NCBI GenBank assembly: GCA_963799425.1
Contig: CAWCXA010000006.1
Span: forward strand, 1-64,000
DNA from: CAVWSM01 sp963799425
GTDB taxonomy: Bacteria > Actinomycetota > Actinomycetes > Jiangellales > Jiangellaceae
Length of the DNA stretch: 64,000 nucleotides
Reading direction: 5' to 3'
Position 1 is the first letter of the stretch. Every line of letters starts with the position of its first letter. Both the position numbers and the translations under genes were made by a program. Below, piece by piece: positions 16,877 to 25,554 of this stretch. The notes under the pieces were generated by a model. The model was not told the origin of the DNA and ran no database searches. It saw only the letters and a list, made by a program, of their open reading frames with translations.

Positions 16877-18155
16877 GACCCAGAGCACGTTCGCCGAGCC
16901 CGAGGTTGCTGCCGTCCAACGGCAGACGATGGGGGTCCTCATCGGCAGCCAGATCCTCGGCGGCGTCGGGGTGGCGGCCGGAGTCACGGTCGGGACGCTG
17001 CTGGCGTCAGACGTGCTGGGTCGTGAGGACCTGGCCGGCCTGGTGCCATCGGCCGGAGTGCTGGGCGCTGCGTTGCTCGCTCTGCCCGCCGCGCGGCTGG
17101 CTGTGTCGTACGGACGACGCGCCGGGCTGACGTTCGGCTACGGGACGGCGGTGGTTGGTGCGATCTTGGCGGTGGCCGCTGCGCAGTGGAAGAGCTTTCC
17201 GTTGCTGTTGCTGGCCAGTGCCCTGTATGGGGGCGGCACAACGGCAACCTCGCAGTCTCGGTTTGCCGCCGCTGACCTGGCCACCCCGCTCCATCGCGGT
17301 CGCGCACTGTCCATCGTCGTCTGGGCCACAACTATTGGCGCCGTTGTGGGCCCCAACCTTGTCGGCTTCGGTGGCGTGGTCGGTGAGGCGGTCGGAGTTG
17401 AGAAGCTGGCTGGTCCCTACATCGTGGGCGGCGTCGGTCTGGTGCTGGCGACTCTGCTGATCTGGTCGATGCTGCGTCCCGATCCGTTGGTGCTGGCCCG
17501 CCGGCTGGCCCGAGTGTCGGACTCTCCGTCGCCACCCGTACGTAGGCATGGCGTTTTGCGGCAGGGCCTCGCCGCAGCCTCTCACTCGCCCGCGGCCCTG
17601 CTGGGGTTGGGCGCGCTTGTGGTGGGCCACACCACGATGGTGTCGGTGATGGTCATGACCCCGATCCACATGGACCATGGCGGGGCGTCCTTGCAGATCA
17701 TCGGCCTCGTGATCAGCGGCCACATTCTCGGGATGTTCGCGCTGTCGCCGGTCGTCGGCTTGGCGGCCGACCGAATCGGCCGCGTGCCGGTCATCGTGGC
17801 CGGGGGAGTGCTGCTGTTGACCGCCACTGCATTGGCAGGCAGCTCGGCTCCTGGGTCGTCGGTGGGTCTCTCGTTGGGGTTGTACCTCCTTGGTTTGGGC
17901 TGGTCGTGCTGCTTGATCGCGGGCTCGACGCTGTTGACGGATGCGGTTTCTGTCGAGGATCGACCGACCGTGCAAGGTGCTTCGGATCTGCTGATGGGCC
18001 TGGCTGCCGGTGCCGGAGGGGTGCTGGCTGGACTCGTGGTGGGCACGCTCGGTTACGGGTCGCTGAACGTCGGTGCGGCGGCCGTTGTCGCTGCGCTGCT
18101 GGTGGCCACGTCGATCCCGGCGTGTCGCGCCGTGTCGAACAACCGTTCGAGGTAG
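16866..18155 (+). CDS. Major facilitator superfamily transporter
   Basis: This is a 429-residue MFS permease with about 12 hydrophobic helices. The loop between helices 2 and 3 has RLAVSYGRRAG, and the equivalent in the second half, GLAADRIGRVPV, is the standard MFS signature. The ATG 16866 overlaps the end of the DUF3046 gene by 11 bases. The substrate is unknown; small exporters in this position are usually annotated as drug efflux. The last 20 bases of the gene contain a perfect LexA box that belongs to the recA promoter. Confidence 0.85.
   Translation: MSAETQSTFAEPEVAAVQRQTMGVLIGSQILGGVGVAAGVTVGTLLASDVLGREDLAGLVPSAGVLGAALLALPAARLAVSYGRRAGLTFGYGTAVVGAILAVAAAQWKSFPLLLLASALYGGGTTATSQSRFAAADLATPLHRGRALSIVVWATTIGAVVGPNLVGFGGVVGEAVGVEKLAGPYIVGGVGLVLATLLIWSMLRPDPLVLARRLARVSDSPSPPVRRHGVLRQGLAAASHSPAALLGLGALVVGHTTMVSVMVMTPIHMDHGGASLQIIGLVISGHILGMFALSPVVGLAADRIGRVPVIVAGGVLLLTATALAGSSAPGSSVGLSLGLYLLGLGWSCCLIAGSTLLTDAVSVEDRPTVQGASDLLMGLAAGAGGVLAGLVVGTLGYGSLNVGAAAVVAALLVATSIPACRAVSNNRSR
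18135..18150 (+). promoter_or_regulatory. LexA/SOS box of recA
   Basis: TCGAAC-AACC-GTTCGA is a perfect match to the actinobacterial SOS box TCGAAC-N4-GTTCGA. It lies inside the 3' end of the MFS gene, 95 bases before GTG 18245 and about 155 bases before ATG 18305 of recA. Confidence 0.88.
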
Positions 18156-18215
18156 TGTCCACAACGTACGGACCGGCCCCTCGGCCGTCCACAGGTGCGC
18201 ACGGCGCCCGGTGTT

Positions 18216-18238
18216 CTGTCGGGGGATACCCCTAGCGT
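18216..18238 (+). promoter_or_regulatory. RecA-NDp/PafBC-type promoter of recA
   Basis: CTGTCGGGG, exactly 8 bases, then TAGCGT (18233-18238). This matches the mycobacterial damage promoter tTGTCRgtg-N8-TAgcnT, first described at recA. Transcription should start near 18245. Together with the LexA box this gives recA two independent DNA-damage inputs. Confidence 0.78.
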
Positions 18239-18304
18239 TCAGGCGTGACGACACGACGTTCCCGGGCCAACACTCCTCCGGCCCGCCAACCACAGGTGGC
18301 ATCC

Positions 18305-19342
18305 ATGGCAGTTCCCGCGGATCGCGACAAGGCTCTCGACACCGCACTCGCTCAGATCGAGCGGGCATTCGGCAAGGGCTCGGTCATGCGGCTTGGCGAC
18401 GAAGTCCGCGCCCCGATCGAGGTGATCCCGACCGGCTCGATCGCGCTCGACGTGGCGCTCGGCATCGGCGGTCTGCCGCGCGGTCGCGTGGTGGAGATCT
18501 ACGGTCCGGAGAGCTCAGGGAAGACGACCGTCGCCCTGCATGCGGTCGCCAGCGCACAGAAGGCGGGCGGCATCGCGGCGTTCATCGACGCCGAGCACGC
18601 CCTGGACCCGGAATATGCGCAGAAGCTCGGCGTCGACACCGATGCCCTACTCGTGTCGCAGCCCGACACCGGTGAGCAGGCGCTCGAGATCGCCGACATG
18701 CTCATCCGGTCCGGCGCGATCGACATCATCGTCATCGACTCGGTGGCCGCGCTCGTGCCGCGAGCCGAGATCGAGGGCGAGATGGGCGACAGCCACGTCG
18801 GCTTGCAAGCCCGGTTGATGAGCCAGGCGCTTCGCAAGATCACTGGTGCGCTCAGCAACTCCGGCACGACCGCGGTCTTTATCAACCAGCTGCGGGAAAA
18901 GATCGGAGTTATGTTCGGGTCGCCCGAAACAACCACCGGTGGGCGGGCGCTGAAGTTCTACGCGTCGGTCCGGCTGGACGTCCGGCGCATCGAGACGCTC
19001 AAGGACGGCACCGAGTCGGTCGGCTCGCGCACACGAGTCAAGGTCGTGAAGAACAAGGTTTCCCCGCCGTTCCGGCAGGCCGAGTTCGACATTCTGTTCG
19101 GCCAGGGCATCAGTCGTGAGGGCGGCCTGATCGACATGGGTGTGGAGCACGGCATCGTCCGCAAGGCTGGCGCTTGGTACACCTACGAGGGCGAACAGCT
19201 CGGCCAGGGCAAGGAGAATGCGCGGGCCTACCTCCGCGACAACGCCGACATCGCGGCCGAGATCGAGAAGAAGATCAAGGAAAAGTTGGGCATCGGCCCG
19301 CGGGTCGACGCGCCGGCCGCAGAACCTGCAGTCGACTTCTAG
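18305..19342 (+). CDS. recA: RecA recombinase
   Basis: RecA forms the ATP-dependent strand-exchange filament and triggers LexA self-cleavage. The core is textbook: KALDTALAQIERAFGKGSVM, Walker A GPESSGKT, IDAEHALDP, Walker B IIVIDSVAALVP, and loop 2 through FINQLREKIGVMFG and SPETTTGG. I use ATG 18305 because AGGTGG sits 5 bases upstream and the family N-terminus begins there (345 residues). A longer form from GTG 18245 is possible, since that codon lies 6 bases after the -10 and would suit leaderless translation. There is no intein. The gene has both a LexA box and a PafBC-type promoter and is followed by recX after 10 bases. Confidence 0.97.
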   Translation: MAVPADRDKALDTALAQIERAFGKGSVMRLGDEVRAPIEVIPTGSIALDVALGIGGLPRGRVVEIYGPESSGKTTVALHAVASAQKAGGIAAFIDAEHALDPEYAQKLGVDTDALLVSQPDTGEQALEIADMLIRSGAIDIIVIDSVAALVPRAEIEGEMGDSHVGLQARLMSQALRKITGALSNSGTTAVFINQLREKIGVMFGSPETTTGGRALKFYASVRLDVRRIETLKDGTESVGSRTRVKVVKNKVSPPFRQAEFDILFGQGISREGGLIDMGVEHGIVRKAGAWYTYEGEQLGQGKENARAYLRDNADIAAEIEKKIKEKLGIGPRVDAPAAEPAVDF

Positions 19343-19352
19343 GTCTCGTCTG

Positions 19353-20021
19353 GTGCTCGAGGAGGACGACGCGCTCGCGTCCAGGGGTGAGGTGCGGCGT
19401 CGTGGGCGGCGCCGCACTCGGACGACGGGGACAGCGAGCGAATCGGCACAGAGGGCAGGTGGTCGGGCTGCTGGGTCGGCGTCCGACCGAGAGAGCCCGC
19501 CACCCGATCCCGAGTCGGCCGCCAGGTCGATCGTGCTTCGCCAGTTGACCCAGGGCCCGCGCACCCGGGCGCAGCTCGCCGCGGCGCTCGATCGTCGAGG
19601 CATTCCCGAGGAGTCGGCGTCGACGGTGCTCGACCGCTTCGCGGGGCTGGGCCTGATAGACGACGAGGCTTTCGCTGAGGCGTGGGTCGAGTCCCGACAT
19701 GCGGGGCGCGGACTGGCGCGGCGAGCGCTCGCCCATGAGCTGCGAGCTCGCGGCGTCGAGGACGAAGTCGTCGATACCGCGATCGAAGCGCTGACCGGAG
19801 ACCAGGAAGCCGAGACCGCCCGGCAGCTCGTGCGCCGGAGTCTGGTCGCCACTCGTGGCCGCGATTGGCAGACGCGGGTCCGCCGGGCCACGAGCCAGCT
19901 GGCTCGCAAGGGCTACGGCGCGGCACTCGCCTACCGAGTCGTCCGGGAGGAGCTCGATGCCGAGGGTGCGGCTCGGGCGGCAGAGGCCTTAGCGGCGGTC
20001 GAGCCGGAGGACGACCAATAG
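19353..20021 (+). CDS. recX: Regulatory protein RecX
   Basis: RecX binds the RecA filament and limits its activity. The family core spans about residues 60-222 with the repeated three-helix units: LRQLTQGPRTRAQLAAAL, LGLIDDEAFAEAWVESR, LARRALAHELRARGV and the C-terminal ARKGYGAALAYRVVREEL. The arginine-rich N-terminal 55 residues are poorly conserved. The start is uncertain; GTG 19353 lies 10 bases after the recA stop and begins VLEEDDALAS, but GTG 19392 is also in frame. It is co-transcribed with recA in nearly all actinobacteria. Confidence 0.88.
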   Translation: MLEEDDALASRGEVRRRGRRRTRTTGTASESAQRAGGRAAGSASDRESPPPDPESAARSIVLRQLTQGPRTRAQLAAALDRRGIPEESASTVLDRFAGLGLIDDEAFAEAWVESRHAGRGLARRALAHELRARGVEDEVVDTAIEALTGDQEAETARQLVRRSLVATRGRDWQTRVRRATSQLARKGYGAALAYRVVREELDAEGAARAAEALAAVEPEDDQ

Positions 20022-20146
20022 CTGCCTGACCGACGACTGTTCGATCGGACGAGATCATCGAACGAACGGCGCTCAATGCTGCCCGGACCTGCGCGTTCTA
20101 GCGGCGCGGATTTTTCTTGTGCACAGTGTCGGGTTTGGCGCGTGTT

Positions 20147-20169
20147 CTGTCGGGTTTGCCTGGTAGAAT
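20147..20169 (+). promoter_or_regulatory. RecA-NDp/PafBC-type promoter of the HNH gene
   Basis: CTGTCGGGT, exactly 8 bases, then TAGAAT (20164-20169). The ATG follows 7 bases after the hexamer with no ribosome site, so the message is leaderless. A second GTGTCGGGTTTGG lies 21 bases upstream as a direct repeat of the first element. Confidence 0.65.
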
Positions 20170-20184
20170 CGAACACATGTACGA
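20169..20184 (+). promoter_or_regulatory. LexA/SOS box over the HNH gene start
   Basis: TCGAAC-ACAT-GTACGA differs from the perfect SOS box at one base (A for T in the right half). It begins at the last base of the -10 and covers the start codon at 20177, so bound LexA would block the promoter directly. LexA boxes in front of 13E12-family genes are known in Mycobacterium tuberculosis. Confidence 0.8.
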
Positions 20185-21707
20185 AGACAGTGGACGGTCG
20201 GCTCCCCCGGTCGGGGTGCAGAGCCGGTGTGCGCTGTCCACGGCGGAGCTGACCGGGTGGGTCGAGCGGCTGTCCGGCCTCGACGACGGGGTGGACGACG
20301 CCGAGCGGGTCGAGCAGATCCGGGCGTTGGAGATGATCAAGGCGGCGTGCGCGGCGGCGCAGGCGCGGGTGACCGCGGCGTTCGCCGCGTCGCAGCGCGC
20401 CGCCCAGGCCGCGGCCGGCGTCAAGGCGGCCGAGGTGGGCCGCGGCATCGGCGCGCAGGTCGCGCTGGCCCGGCGGGACAGCCCGGTCAAGGGTGGCCGG
20501 CACCTCGGCCTGGCGCAGGCCCTGGTGGGCGAGATGCCGCACACGTTGGCCGCCCTGTCGGCGGGGTTGATCAGTGAGTGGCGGGCCACCATCCTGGTCC
20601 GCGAGACCGCCTGCCTGTCTCGTGGAGGACCGCGGCCAGGTGGATGCGGAGTTGGCCGACCGGCTGCCCGAGTTGGGTGATCTGCAGACCGAGTTGCAGG
20701 CGAGGGCGATCGCCTACCGGCTGGACCCGGCGGCGTTCATGGCCCGGGTCCGCGGTGCGGTGGCCGACCGGCGGGTGACGTGTCGCCCGGCGCCGGACAC
20801 GATGGCCCGGCTGTCGGGGTTGTTGCCGGCCGCGTTGGGGGTGGCCGCCTACGCCGCGCTGCGGCGGGAGGCCGACACGCTCAAGGCCGCCGGTGATGAG
20901 CGGTCCCGGGACCAGCTCATGGCCGACCTGTTCTACGCCCGGCTGACCGCATCACCCGACACCGACAGCAACACCGACACGAGAACAGCGACGGACGAAG
21001 GCGACGACAGGAACGGCGGGGCCGACGGCGTCGGCACTGGCGCCAAGTCGGACGCGGACACCGACTCCGGCAGCGACGCCGGTTCCGACGCCGACATGAG
21101 CGCCGCCCCGGACGAGGTCAGCGGGGTCGGTGACGTGCCGGTGGAGGTTCAGCTGGTCATGACGGACAAGACGCTGTTCGGCGGGGACGACGAGCCGGCG
21201 TTGTTGCAGGGGTACGGGCCGATCCCGGCCGCGCTGGCCCGCCGCCTGGTCCGCGACACCAAGCGCGCGGTGTGGCTGCGCCGGCTCTACACCCGCCCCA
21301 GCGATGGTGCGCTGGTCGCCATGGACTCGCGAAGACGGATCTTCCCCGACGGGTTGCGCCGGTGGCTGGTCACCCGGGATCAGACGTGTCGCACCCCGTG
21401 GTGTGACGCGCCGATCCGGCAGTCCGACCACATCGTGCAGGCCGCCGACGGCGGCCAGACCAGCGTGCGTAACGGGCAGGGCTTGTGTGCGGCGTGTAAC
21501 TACGCCAAGGCGATGCCCGGCTGGGCCGCCCGCCTGGTCGACGCCGACACCGGCGAGATCGAGACGACCACCCCGACCGGGCACAGCTACCGCAGCCACC
21601 CCCCGCCGCTGCCCGGCACCCCACGCCCGCGGTCGACCCGGCCGGACCTCTCGGAAGGCTCCCAACTCGAACACCGCCTCCGCCTCATGCTCCACGACGC
21701 CGCCTGA
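20177..21707 (+). pseudogene. 13E12-type HNH endonuclease, frameshifted
   Basis: This is a REP13E12/DUF222-type protein with a C-terminal HNH nuclease. The helical DUF222 part begins MYEDSGRS and runs in one frame to Ser148 (codon 20618-20620). One extra C at 20621 then shifts the frame, and the family sequence resumes as VEDRGQVDAEL. A low-complexity Asp/Thr/Ser segment (20955-21110) follows, then the HNH motif with CRTPWCDAPIRQSDHI, RNGQGLCAACNYAK. Joined, it would be about 509 residues. It is broken as written, through a real mutation or a sequencing error. In M. tuberculosis, 13E12 copies serve as phage integration sites. The promoter carries both an SOS box and a PafBC-type motif. Confidence 0.82.
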
Positions 21708-21811
21708 CCGGCGGCCGCGGTCAGCAGCCGAGGTGGCGCACACCCGCGCGATCTTGAGCCGCGCCCCGGACGGAGCGCCAAGCTTGTCTCAGGTCCGGCG
21801 AAAGGGTGACG

Positions 21812-21859
21812 TGATCTTGGGCGTTCTGGAACGGAAATCCCTGGGTTGTCCCAAGATCA
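21812..21859. repeat. Inverted repeat TGATCTTGGG ... CCCAAGATCA
   Basis: Perfect 10-base arms at 21812-21821 and 21850-21859 are separated by 28 bases. The position is about 100 bases after the HNH gene. It could be a weak terminator or an end of the 13E12 element. No matching arm is visible upstream of the HNH gene. Confidence 0.4.
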
Positions 21860-21916
21860 GCAGGCGGGAATCCGTGCCACCCAGCAGCGACACGGCCCCG
21901 CGAGGACCCGCTCGTC

Positions 21917-21946
21917 TTGACCCTCCTCGTTACCGATTTGTAGCCT
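21917..21946 (+). promoter_or_regulatory. Candidate rny promoter
   Basis: TTGACC (21917-21922) and TAGCCT (21941-21946) are spaced by 18 bases, with TG immediately before the -10. Transcription would start near 21953 and give a leader of about 275 bases before the RNase Y start. Confidence 0.5.
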
Positions 21947-22227
21947 GACCTTCAGGAAGGGATCACTCCGCGGCACAGCGGATTTCGATAGCTGGCAGCA
22001 CTGACATGTAGGCACGATCGACGACCACCCGGTCGCTTCGTACTTCTGGACCGAGGACCAGGCCCGCGACAGTCGGGCCGGAGCATGACGGCGAGGAGGG
22101 CCGTCGCCCCGCACCGCGCCGTGTTTCACGAGCGGTGCTGTTGGCCTACCCACCACCGTGCCGCGCAGGAGTCCCTTCCGACAAAGCGCGTCCGTCCAGG
22201 GCGCCGTCGAGAAGGAGCGTGCGTTTC

Positions 22228-23850
22228 ATGTCGGACACAGGGTGGCTCCTCCTCGGCGTACTAGTCGTTCTGATCGCGGGCATCGGCCTCCTCGCCTACG
22301 CCGTCTTCCACCGCAACGGGTCGTCCTCACGACTGGCTGCGCTCGAGGCTGAACGCGCCCAGCTGCTCGCCCAGCGGGAGTCTGACCGGCACGCGATCCA
22401 GCGCGACGCCGACGACATCGTCCGGCGAGCCAGCGACGAGGCGGCTGCCCTCCGGCGACAGGCCGACCAGGTGTCGGCGCACGCCAACCAGATCCGCGAG
22501 ACCACCGAGGCCGAGCTCACCGGCCAGCGGGAGGCGCTGTCCGCCCGGCAAGTCGACCTCGATCGCCGCGAGCGCCGCCTGGGCGAGCGTGAGGAGCGGC
22601 TGGACGCCGACGCCCGCACCCTCGAGGAGCGCACCCAGGAACTCTCAGATGTCGCAGCCGACATCGAGCGCAAGACGATCGAGCTCAAGGACGTCGAGGA
22701 GGATCGCCGGCTCATCCTCGAGCGCACGGCCGGGCTCACAGCAGAGCAGGCCAAGGCCGAGCTGGTCACCGCCATGGAGCGCCAGGCAAAGCGGGAGGCC
22801 GCCATCATCGTCCGGGACATCGAGAAGGAGGCCCAGGACGAGGGCGACATGCGGGCGCGCAAGATCATCACTCTTGCGATCCAGCGGCTCGCGTCGGAGC
22901 AGACCGCCGAGTCTGTCGTGTCCGTCCTGCACCTGCCCGGCGACGAGATGAAGGGCCGCATCATCGGGCGCGAGGGCCGCAATATCCGCACGTTCGAGCA
23001 GGTCACGGGCGTCAACCTGATCATCGACGACACGCCCGAGGCCGTCCTCCTCTCCTGCTTCGACCCCGTACGACGGGAGATCGGCCGCCTCACCCTCGAG
23101 GCGCTGGTCCTCGACGGACGGATCCACCCGCACCGCATCGAGGAGCAGTACGAGAAGTCCAAGGCCGAGGTCGAGCGCCTGTGCATTCGGGCGGGAGAGG
23201 ACGCGCTCGTCGAGGTCGGCATCACCGACATGCACCCCGAGATGATCGCCTTGCTCGGACGACTTCGCTACCGCACCTCGTACGGACAGAACGTCCTCAA
23301 GCACCTCATCGAGTCGGCCCATCTCGGCGGCATCATGGCAGCCGAGCTCGGCCTCGACATCGCGTCGGTCAAGCGGTCGGCGCTGCTGCACGACATCGGC
23401 AAGGCGCTCACCCACGAGGTCGAGGGCAGCCACGCCATGATCGGCGCCGAGATCGCCCGCCGCTACGGCGAGCACGAGGACGTCGTCCACGCGATCGAGG
23501 CACACCACAACGAGGTCGAGGTCCGAACGGTCGAGGCCGTGCTCACCCAGGCCGCCGATGCCATCTCCGGCGGTCGGCCCGGTGCGCGGCGCGAGTCGCT
23601 CGAGGCCTATGTCAAGCGGCTCGAACGCCTCGAGGAGATCGCCATGGCCCACGAGGGCGTTGAGAAGGTCTTCGCCATGCAGGCCGGCCGCGAGGTCCGA
23701 GTTATGGTCCAGCCCGACGCCATCGACGACCTAGCCGCGCAGGTGCTCGCCCGCGACATCGCCAAGCAGGTCGAGGAAGAGCTGACCTACCCCGGCCAGA
23801 TCCGCATCACCGTCGTGCGGGAGAGCAGAGCCAGCGAGTTCGCCCGCTGA
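22228..23850 (+). CDS. rny: Ribonuclease Y
   Basis: This is a membrane-anchored endoribonuclease that starts mRNA decay. Order of parts in the 540 residues: an N-terminal membrane helix (about 5-27, LLLGVLVVLIAGIGLLAYAV), a long charged coiled coil to about 210, a KH domain (KGRIIGREGRNIRTFEQVTG), and an HD domain with LLHDIGKA and IEAHHNEVE supplying metal ligands. The ATG at 22228 is preceded by GAAGGAG at 22211-22217. It converges with the glu operon, with repeat copy B in between. Confidence 0.94.
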   Translation: MSDTGWLLLGVLVVLIAGIGLLAYAVFHRNGSSSRLAALEAERAQLLAQRESDRHAIQRDADDIVRRASDEAAALRRQADQVSAHANQIRETTEAELTGQREALSARQVDLDRRERRLGEREERLDADARTLEERTQELSDVAADIERKTIELKDVEEDRRLILERTAGLTAEQAKAELVTAMERQAKREAAIIVRDIEKEAQDEGDMRARKIITLAIQRLASEQTAESVVSVLHLPGDEMKGRIIGREGRNIRTFEQVTGVNLIIDDTPEAVLLSCFDPVRREIGRLTLEALVLDGRIHPHRIEEQYEKSKAEVERLCIRAGEDALVEVGITDMHPEMIALLGRLRYRTSYGQNVLKHLIESAHLGGIMAAELGLDIASVKRSALLHDIGKALTHEVEGSHAMIGAEIARRYGEHEDVVHAIEAHHNEVEVRTVEAVLTQAADAISGGRPGARRESLEAYVKRLERLEEIAMAHEGVEKVFAMQAGREVRVMVQPDAIDDLAAQVLARDIAKQVEEELTYPGQIRITVVRESRASEFAR

Positions 23851-23860
23851 CGCCGTCGGT

Positions 23861-23922
23861 GTCGAGCATGCGGCTAGCGACCGTTCTGGCGCCTAAACAG
23901 GCGCCAACAACATGGTCGGAGG
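23861..23922. repeat. Intergenic palindromic repeat, copy B, with inner hairpin
   Basis: The left half GAGCATGCGGCTAGCGACCG and the right half around CAACAACATGGTCGG form an imperfect palindrome of the same family as copies A and C. The inner part TGGCGCC-TAAACA-GGCGCCA (23887-23906) is a perfect 7-base stem with a 6-base loop. It sits between the convergent rny and gluD stops and probably terminates both. Confidence 0.65.
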
Positions 23923-23960
23923 TGCACGAACCCATGGTCAACGACGTTCGCCGGGCGACG

Positions 23961-24824
23961 TCAGGCTCCTGCTTCGGTGGTCTCCAGCTCGGCCTTCAGC
24001 TGCTGCGGGCGCCCCGCCGTACGTCCTGAAACCCGGCGTTCGAGCCAGATCGCGAGCCGCGACAGCGAGAAGTTGACGACGATGTACATCGCAGCGCCTA
24101 CGAAGAACAGCGAGAACACGTAGCGGCTGCCGTAGAACTCGCCGAGATTCTGGATGGCCTGGAGCAGCTCGGGGTAGGCGACGATGTAGCCGAGCGCCGT
24201 GTCCTTGTTGAGGACGACGAGCTGGCTCACCAGTGACGGGAGCATTGCGCGGACGGCTTGCGGGAGCAGGACGAGCCGCAGGGTCTGGCCTGAGGTCAGT
24301 CCGATCGCCTGTGCCGCCTCCGTCTGTCCCTTGGGCAGGGCGACGATCCCGGCGCGCAGGATCTCGGCGAAGATCGCTCCGTTGTAGAGCGTGAGGCCGA
24401 ACACCACCGCCTGGAACAGCGACGTACCCAGCCCGATCGCGGCGAAGAACATCAGGAGTACGACCGGCAGGCCGCGGAACACCTCGAGCACCACCGTCGC
24501 CGGGACGCGGATCCACGCCACCCGGGACATTCGCAGGACAGCCAGGATGATCCCAAGCAGTAGCGCTAGCACCGCCGCCACCCCGGCTGCTTTCAGTGTC
24601 GCGAGGGCACCCCTCCACAGGGTCTCCCAGACATCCGCGGGGGTGAACCCCATGACCTCGTCGGTGAAGATGTCCCAGCGGTCGGCTTCGAAGATCCCGT
24701 TGGCGGCGAGCCGGCTGATCGCCAGCGCGATGATTCCGAGAACAAAGAGCACACCCACCAAGGAGCCGATGAGTATCCGGCGCCGCCCCCGGGGGCCGGG
24801 CTCGTCATAAAGCACGCTGGTCAT
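23961..24824 (-). CDS. gluD: Glutamate/polar amino acid ABC permease (GluD-like)
   Basis: This is a 287-residue membrane permease of the polar amino acid (HisM/GlnP) family. The EAA loop that contacts the ATPase reads EILRAGIVALPKGQTEAAQA, followed by IGLTSGQTLRLVLLPQAVR. It is larger than GluC, as in Corynebacterium GluD, with an N-terminal extension. The ATG at 24824 overlaps the gluC stop by four bases. It pairs with GluC to form the channel of a glutamate-type importer. The symbol follows operon order and family; substrate specificity is inferred. Confidence 0.85.
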   Translation of the reverse strand: MTSVLYDEPGPRGRRRILIGSLVGVLFVLGIIALAISRLAANGIFEADRWDIFTDEVMGFTPADVWETLWRGALATLKAAGVAAVLALLLGIILAVLRMSRVAWIRVPATVVLEVFRGLPVVLLMFFAAIGLGTSLFQAVVFGLTLYNGAIFAEILRAGIVALPKGQTEAAQAIGLTSGQTLRLVLLPQAVRAMLPSLVSQLVVLNKDTALGYIVAYPELLQAIQNLGEFYGSRYVFSLFFVGAAMYIVVNFSLSRLAIWLERRVSGRTAGRPQQLKAELETTEAGA

Positions 24825-25471
24825 CGGGCGAACACCGCCCGACGTTCGAGCCGACCCGCGAGGTAACCGGACGGAACAGTGATCAACAAGTAGAAGATGC
24901 CCACGCCGATGAGGACGGCGATGACGTCGCTCGGGTTGGCGTTGGCGAGCCGCCGGCCGACGCCAAAGAGCTCGAAGACGAAGAAGCCGCCAGCGACGGA
25001 CGTGTTCTTCGTCAAGGCAATGAAGATGTTGATCAGCGGTGGGATCACCGTCCGCAGCGCCTGAGGCAGGATCACGAACCGCAGTGACTGTACGAACGTC
25101 AGGCCGATCGACCGCGCCGCCTCGGCCTGTCCCACGCCAATGGCGTTGATCCCCGACCGCACTGCCTCGCAGACGAACGCCGAGGTGTAGACGCTGAGCG
25201 CGATGACCGCGGAGACGAAGAACGAGTCGATCACGATGTCCAGCCGGGGCAGCACGAACACCACGCCGAAGAAGGCCAGGGTGAGCGGAGTGTTGCGAAC
25301 GATCTCGACGTAAAGGGTGCCGAACCAGCGCAGTGGCGCCACCGGTGAGACCCGGAACGAACCGAGAATCGTGCCCCAGACCAGCGCGATCGCACCGGAG
25401 ATGAGCAGCAAGCTCAGCGTCGTGCGAAAGCCCTGCCAATAGAGGTCGAGGTTGTCGAGGATCGCGTCCAC
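24821..25471 (-). CDS. gluC: Glutamate/polar amino acid ABC permease (GluC-like)
   Basis: This is a 216-residue polar amino acid permease. The EAA loop is EAVRSGINAIGVGQAEAARS with IGLTFVQSLRFVILPQALR after it. It has about five hydrophobic helices and the family N-terminus (YWQGFRTTLSLLLISG). It lies 83 bases after gluB with a strong hairpin in the gap and overlaps gluD by four bases. It forms the membrane channel with GluD. Confidence 0.87.
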   Translation of the reverse strand: MDAILDNLDLYWQGFRTTLSLLLISGAIALVWGTILGSFRVSPVAPLRWFGTLYVEIVRNTPLTLAFFGVVFVLPRLDIVIDSFFVSAVIALSVYTSAFVCEAVRSGINAIGVGQAEAARSIGLTFVQSLRFVILPQALRTVIPPLINIFIALTKNTSVAGGFFVFELFGVGRRLANANPSDVIAVLIGVGIFYLLITVPSGYLAGRLERRAVFAR

Positions 25472-25511
25472 GTCACTCCCTTCGGCGACGCTCGAGGGGC
25501 GGCTACATGCG

Positions 25512-25542
25512 GGTGGGGGTACGCCCGTGACGCACCCCCACC
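25512..25542 (-). terminator. Hairpin between gluB and gluC
   Basis: GGTGGGGGT (25512-25520) and ACCCCCACC (25534-25542) form a perfect 9-base stem with a 13-base loop just after the gluB stop. In amino acid ABC operons a stem here often stops or slows transcription so that binding protein is made in excess over the permeases. Confidence 0.55.
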
Positions 25543-25554
25543 ATCGTTCAGGTC

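Larger units (their letters stand above)
21708..22227. other. 520-base intergenic region upstream of RNase Y
   Basis: No protein or RNA gene is recognisable here. It holds a wide inverted repeat (21812-21859) and a good promoter (21917-21946), followed by a ~275-base leader to rny. The leader has no tRNA-like or riboswitch-like fold that I can see. Codon pattern is lost just after the HNH stop, so part of this may be the far side of the 13E12 element. Confidence 0.5.

Noticed and set aside
20040..20060. Second LexA box between recX and the HNH gene (GTTCGA ... TCGAAC)
   Set aside because: The half-sites are in the wrong order and 13 bases apart, so it is not a LexA box.
20955..21110. Tandem repeat region (Asp/Thr-rich) as a mobile-element feature
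   Set aside because: It is low-complexity coding sequence in the variable linker of a 13E12 protein, common in the family.
21900..22227. tRNA or small RNA gene in the rny leader
   Set aside because: I looked for cloverleaf arms and a CCA-type end or strong hairpins and found none.
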